Below are positions 61,466 to 64,000 of a DNA stretch of 64,000 nt, piece after piece. Source of the DNA: Paludibacteraceae bacterium (GTDB lineage Bacteria; Bacteroidota; Bacteroidia; Bacteroidales; Paludibacteraceae); the NCBI GenBank assembly GCA_017551675.1, contig JAFZLC010000007.1, forward strand, positions 93,040 to 157,039, written 5' to 3'. The position numbers were made by a program, and so were the translations under genes. Under the pieces are notes generated by a model, which searched no databases, was not told the origin of the DNA, and was given only the letters and a program-made list of their open reading frames with translations. Within the stretch, counting starts at the first letter, position 1; every line of letters starts with the position of its first letter.

Positions 61466-63697
61466 ATGAAAAGCATGAAAATTTCAAAAATAGTAGCGAG
61501 TCTTGTGATGATGTTGCTCCCATGGGCAGCAAGTGCACAATTGAGTAATACGCTTTTTTTCGATAAGCTAAACCCTCGCCAACATAAGGTGAGTCCAGCA
61601 TCTCAGCCAGTTGGTAAGTTTTATGTGGGTATGCCAGGACTGTCAACGGTCGCAGTGTCGGGCGGTAATAGCCGTTTTACATTCCGCGATTTGGTTGAAA
61701 ATAAAGAGGTGAATGGAGAACTCCGTTCTTTACTTTTTATGGATAAGGATGCGGACGGCATGCAGAATTTCTTGGATAAATTGAAATTTAAAGAACGTAT
61801 TTTCGCAGCATCTCAGGTTGATTTGTTAGATTTTGGATTCAGATTCAAAGAAAATGGGTTCTTTACTTTTGGAGTTTCCAATAGAATGGAGACCATGATG
61901 ATCATGCCACATCAGATTCCAGCTATTATCTTTGAGGGTATGTCCAATCATGAGATCTATAACTTCAGATTGAATCGTCTCTCTGTTAGCTCTTCTGTTT
62001 TCTCTGAAGTGGCAGCAGGGTATTCTCATAAGCTAAATGATAAATTATCCATTGGTGGTAAATTTAAATTCCTTTTAGGCCATGCTAATGTATATACAGA
62101 TTTCTATGATCTGGATATGAAGGGTTCGGAAGATGAATGGCACTTTAAGGGAGATGCTTCGATTCATGGATCTGTTCCGGGACTTCGTTTCGTGCCTAAT
62201 GATGAACATCAGTTTGGAGAGGTTGAATACGATAAGGATCAGCCGATAAAAAGTTTTGTGAAGCCACGCGGCCATGGTATGGCAATCGATTTTGGTATGA
62301 ATTATCAAATATTGCCTGAATTAAAAGTTTCTGCTAGTGTCTTAGATCTCGGATTCGTCCGTTGGAAAAAAGATCTGTTACAGGTGGATGTAAAAGGTGA
62401 TTTTGTTTATGATGGTGTACAGTTTGACATCAACGACGACTCTACTAAATATTACAAACATTATGGCGAAGAGTTGGAGAAGATGTACAAAATAAATGAT
62501 GATCCAGACAAATATAGTTCTGCTTTGGCCACTAAATTGAATGTGGGTGCGGAATATTCTTTCTGGGAGGATAGGGTAGGAGTCGGTTTATTATCGACCA
62601 CCTATTTTTTCCGTCGAACAGCATGGGAAGAGTTTGTCCTTTCTACAAATTTCCGTCCTTGTAGTTTCGTGTCTCTATCACTTTCTTATAATATGTTTGA
62701 TGGAGAATGGAATAATCTCAATGCAGGTGTGAACATGAATTTAGGTCCTGTCAATTTGTATGCAAGTGTAGACCATATACCATTGAAGTATGCTAAGATT
62801 GAGGACTATAAAGTGCCATCGAATACTCGTTTTATGAGAGCAAATGTGGGACTTGCGTTTATTTTTGGTTCTCACAAGAAACGAGATTCAGATCGTGATG
62901 GTGTACCTGATAAGTATGATTTATGTCCAGAAACGTTACCAGGAGTGCCTGTGGATTCTGTTGGATGTCCGTTAGATACGGATAAAGATGGTGTGCCAGA
63001 TTATTTGGATAAATGTCCTGATACGCCAAAGGATGTGGTAGTGGATCCATTAGGTTGTCCAGTTGATACAGATGGAGATGGCGTGGTCGATTACTTAGAC
63101 CAATGTCCAGACACCCCTTATGAAGCAAAGGTGGATTCTGTTGGATGTCCGTTAGATACAGATGGAGATGGTATTCCAGATTATTTGGATAAATGTGCGA
63201 ACACACCAGCTGAGGCATATGGTAAGACTGATTCAACAGGATGTCCGAAGGATACGGATGGAGATGGAATTCCAGATTATTTGGATACTTGTCCTGATGA
63301 GGCCGGCGTTGAATCGAATAAAGGATGTCCTGAGGTGAAGGAAGAGGTGAAGACGGTATTCAAGAAAGCTCTTACGGGTATCCAATTCGAAACGGGTAAG
63401 GCTATTATTAAAAAGAAGTCATATCCAATATTGAATGATATTGTAAAAATAATGAAGGAGAATCCTTCTTATAAGCTTAGCATTGTCGGACATACGGATA
63501 ATGTAGGTAAGCCAAAATTGAATAAGAAATTATCATTGAACAGAGCTAATGCTGTAAAGGCTTATTTGAAGAAGAAAGGTGTGGAAGAATCTCGAATGAC
63601 AGCAGACGGATTAGGAGATACAATGCCTATAAAAGATAATAAGACTGCTGCAGGAAGAGCTAAGAACCGTCGTGTAGAGTTCGAAGTGGAGTATTAG
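61466..63697 (+). CDS. DUF5723-like barrel protein with thrombospondin type 3 repeats and C-terminal OmpA domain
   Basis: ATG 61466 gives 743 residues with a signal peptide (VASLVMMLLPWAASA-Q). Residues ~25-465 resemble the DUF5723 outer-membrane barrel family (FYVGMPGLSTVAVSGGNS). Residues ~473-621 are five calcium-binding thrombospondin type 3 repeats of the form D-x-D-x-D-G-x-x-D-x-x-D-x-C-P (for example DTDGDGIPDYLDKC). The last ~110 residues are a canonical OmpA domain with IQFETGKAIIKKKS, GHTDNVG and LNRANAVKAYL, so it should bind peptidoglycan and tie the outer membrane to the wall. This contrasts with the degenerate OmpA domain at 4469-6049. A terminator follows at 63717. Confidence 0.9.
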   Translation: MKSMKISKIVASLVMMLLPWAASAQLSNTLFFDKLNPRQHKVSPASQPVGKFYVGMPGLSTVAVSGGNSRFTFRDLVENKEVNGELRSLLFMDKDADGMQNFLDKLKFKERIFAASQVDLLDFGFRFKENGFFTFGVSNRMETMMIMPHQIPAIIFEGMSNHEIYNFRLNRLSVSSSVFSEVAAGYSHKLNDKLSIGGKFKFLLGHANVYTDFYDLDMKGSEDEWHFKGDASIHGSVPGLRFVPNDEHQFGEVEYDKDQPIKSFVKPRGHGMAIDFGMNYQILPELKVSASVLDLGFVRWKKDLLQVDVKGDFVYDGVQFDINDDSTKYYKHYGEELEKMYKINDDPDKYSSALATKLNVGAEYSFWEDRVGVGLLSTTYFFRRTAWEEFVLSTNFRPCSFVSLSLSYNMFDGEWNNLNAGVNMNLGPVNLYASVDHIPLKYAKIEDYKVPSNTRFMRANVGLAFIFGSHKKRDSDRDGVPDKYDLCPETLPGVPVDSVGCPLDTDKDGVPDYLDKCPDTPKDVVVDPLGCPVDTDGDGVVDYLDQCPDTPYEAKVDSVGCPLDTDGDGIPDYLDKCANTPAEAYGKTDSTGCPKDTDGDGIPDYLDTCPDEAGVESNKGCPEVKEEVKTVFKKALTGIQFETGKAIIKKKSYPILNDIVKIMKENPSYKLSIVGHTDNVGKPKLNKKLSLNRANAVKAYLKKKGVEESRMTADGLGDTMPIKDNKTAAGRAKNRRVEFEVEY

Positions 63698-63716
63698 TCC
63701 ATATAACTATTCAAGC

Positions 63717-63761
63717 GAGAGGGCATCAATTTGCTTGGTCAGATAGATGCTCTCTCCTTTT
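63717..63761 (+). terminator. Rho-independent terminator
   Basis: GAGAGGGCATC (63717-63727) pairs with GATGCTCTCTC (63746-63756), one G-U, followed by CTTTTT. Confidence 0.8.
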
Positions 63762-63838
63762 TGACTCTTCATCTGGCAAATTTTTCTCACTACGAATCAG
63801 CGCATTATAAAAAACTTCGAAAAAAAGTGCCAAAAACT

Positions 63839-63870
63839 TTTGGTGGGGAATAAAAAAGGCTATACCTTTG
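63839..63870 (+). promoter_or_regulatory. Strong promoter, probably of an rRNA operon
   Basis: TTTG (63839-63842), 20 bases, TACCTTTG (63863-63870) followed by CAC match the pattern seen before Bacteroidetes stable-RNA genes. An A-rich tract (63820-63860) surrounds the -33 box. Confidence 0.65.
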
Positions 63871-64000
63871 CACTCGCTTTCTAAGGGAAGCACCACCGCA
63901 AGAGGCGGGAGGAACTTAAGAAGAGAGATCTTTGAGGAAATTGATCGAGACAGCAAAAGAAATACAAGGGAAAGGGTGTCGGTTCAAGACCGACGACCAT
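63871..64000 (+). other. Leader of a probable rRNA operon; gene proper lies beyond the window
   Basis: No protein frame is present. GATCTTTGAGGAAATTGATC (63928-63947) resembles the TCTTTGA box found in Bacteroidetes 16S leaders. A hairpin GTCGG-TTCAAGA-CCGAC lies at 63978-63994. The 16S gene start (AGAGTTTGAT) is not within the window, so the assignment is inference. Confidence 0.45.

Noticed and set aside
63930..64000. Possible tRNA at the window end because of a perfect T-arm-like hairpin at 63978-63994
   Set aside because: No D arm, anticodon arm or matching 5' acceptor strand lies in the 50 bases upstream, so only the hairpin is supported.

Overview
The window comes from a member of the Bacteroidetes, most likely order Bacteroidales; family and genus cannot be fixed from the sequence. 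The evidence is AT-rich DNA, several type IX secretion (T9SS) genes and cargo sorting domains, promoters with the Bacteroidetes -33 TTG / -7 TANNTTTG pattern, a SusC-type plug sequence, and family-typical neighbourhoods (DUF4783-nadC beside rlmH, porQ-cmk-ispH, DUF4922 beside a GT2, and a debranching enzyme-GT4-GH57 glycogen operon). No CRISPR array, prophage or insertion sequence was seen.

Layout. 1-6049: a secreted/envelope operon with a 5'-truncated YD-like/MORN protein, a duplicated GLUG-repeat protein with a T9SS type A tail, and a beta-barrel protein with a degenerate OmpA domain. 6435-12014: a giant adhesin-like protein with twelve Ig-like modules and a type B (gliding-associated) tail, followed by its PorP/SprF-type partner. 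12157-20083: housekeeping genes (phosphofructokinase, alpha/beta hydrolase, a lipoprotein, fabD, a lipoprotein nuclease, nadC, DUF4783, rlmH), with a patch of palindromic repeats at 16.0-16.3 kb. 20128-23892: a 1254-residue orphan sensor kinase. 23983-27935: porQ-cmk-ispH-glucosaminidase-SGNH-like operon. 28013-37678, minus strand: DUF4922-GT2, two tandem DUF4139 (MuiA-like) proteins of which one carries a SusC-type plug, and an amidase interrupted by a golvesin-like module. tRNA-Leu(CAG) lies at 37707-37789. 38149-45433: a small beta-barrel protein, then porW/sprE, porX and an unrecognised exported protein. 45503-51224: an N-acetylglucosamine-kinase-like gene, then the glycogen operon, whose debranching-enzyme gene is interrupted by one in-frame TGA. 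51371-54652: a PagL-like deacylase, a 29-residue membrane peptide gene, and a tryptophan leader/attenuator followed by a TrpB2-type synthase. 54909-63697: an alpha-2-macroglobulin-like giant, a lipoprotein, and a DUF5723/thrombospondin-3/OmpA protein. The window ends in a strong promoter and leader that probably serve an rRNA operon starting just outside.

How the genes work together. PorQ, PorW, PorX and PorP/SprF belong to the T9SS, and two genes here encode likely T9SS cargo. The glycogen genes form one polymer-metabolism unit. The clearest regulatory story is the Trp-rich leader peptide (MNHYPSNSRRWWRWS) with mutually exclusive hairpins ahead of the TrpB2-type gene, which looks like classical transcription attenuation. 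Other points worth a second look are the in-frame TGA, the plug domain inside a MuiA-like protein, the SGNH protein without its serine, and a recurring GGTGARTTCTAT element ahead of three unrelated minus-strand genes.
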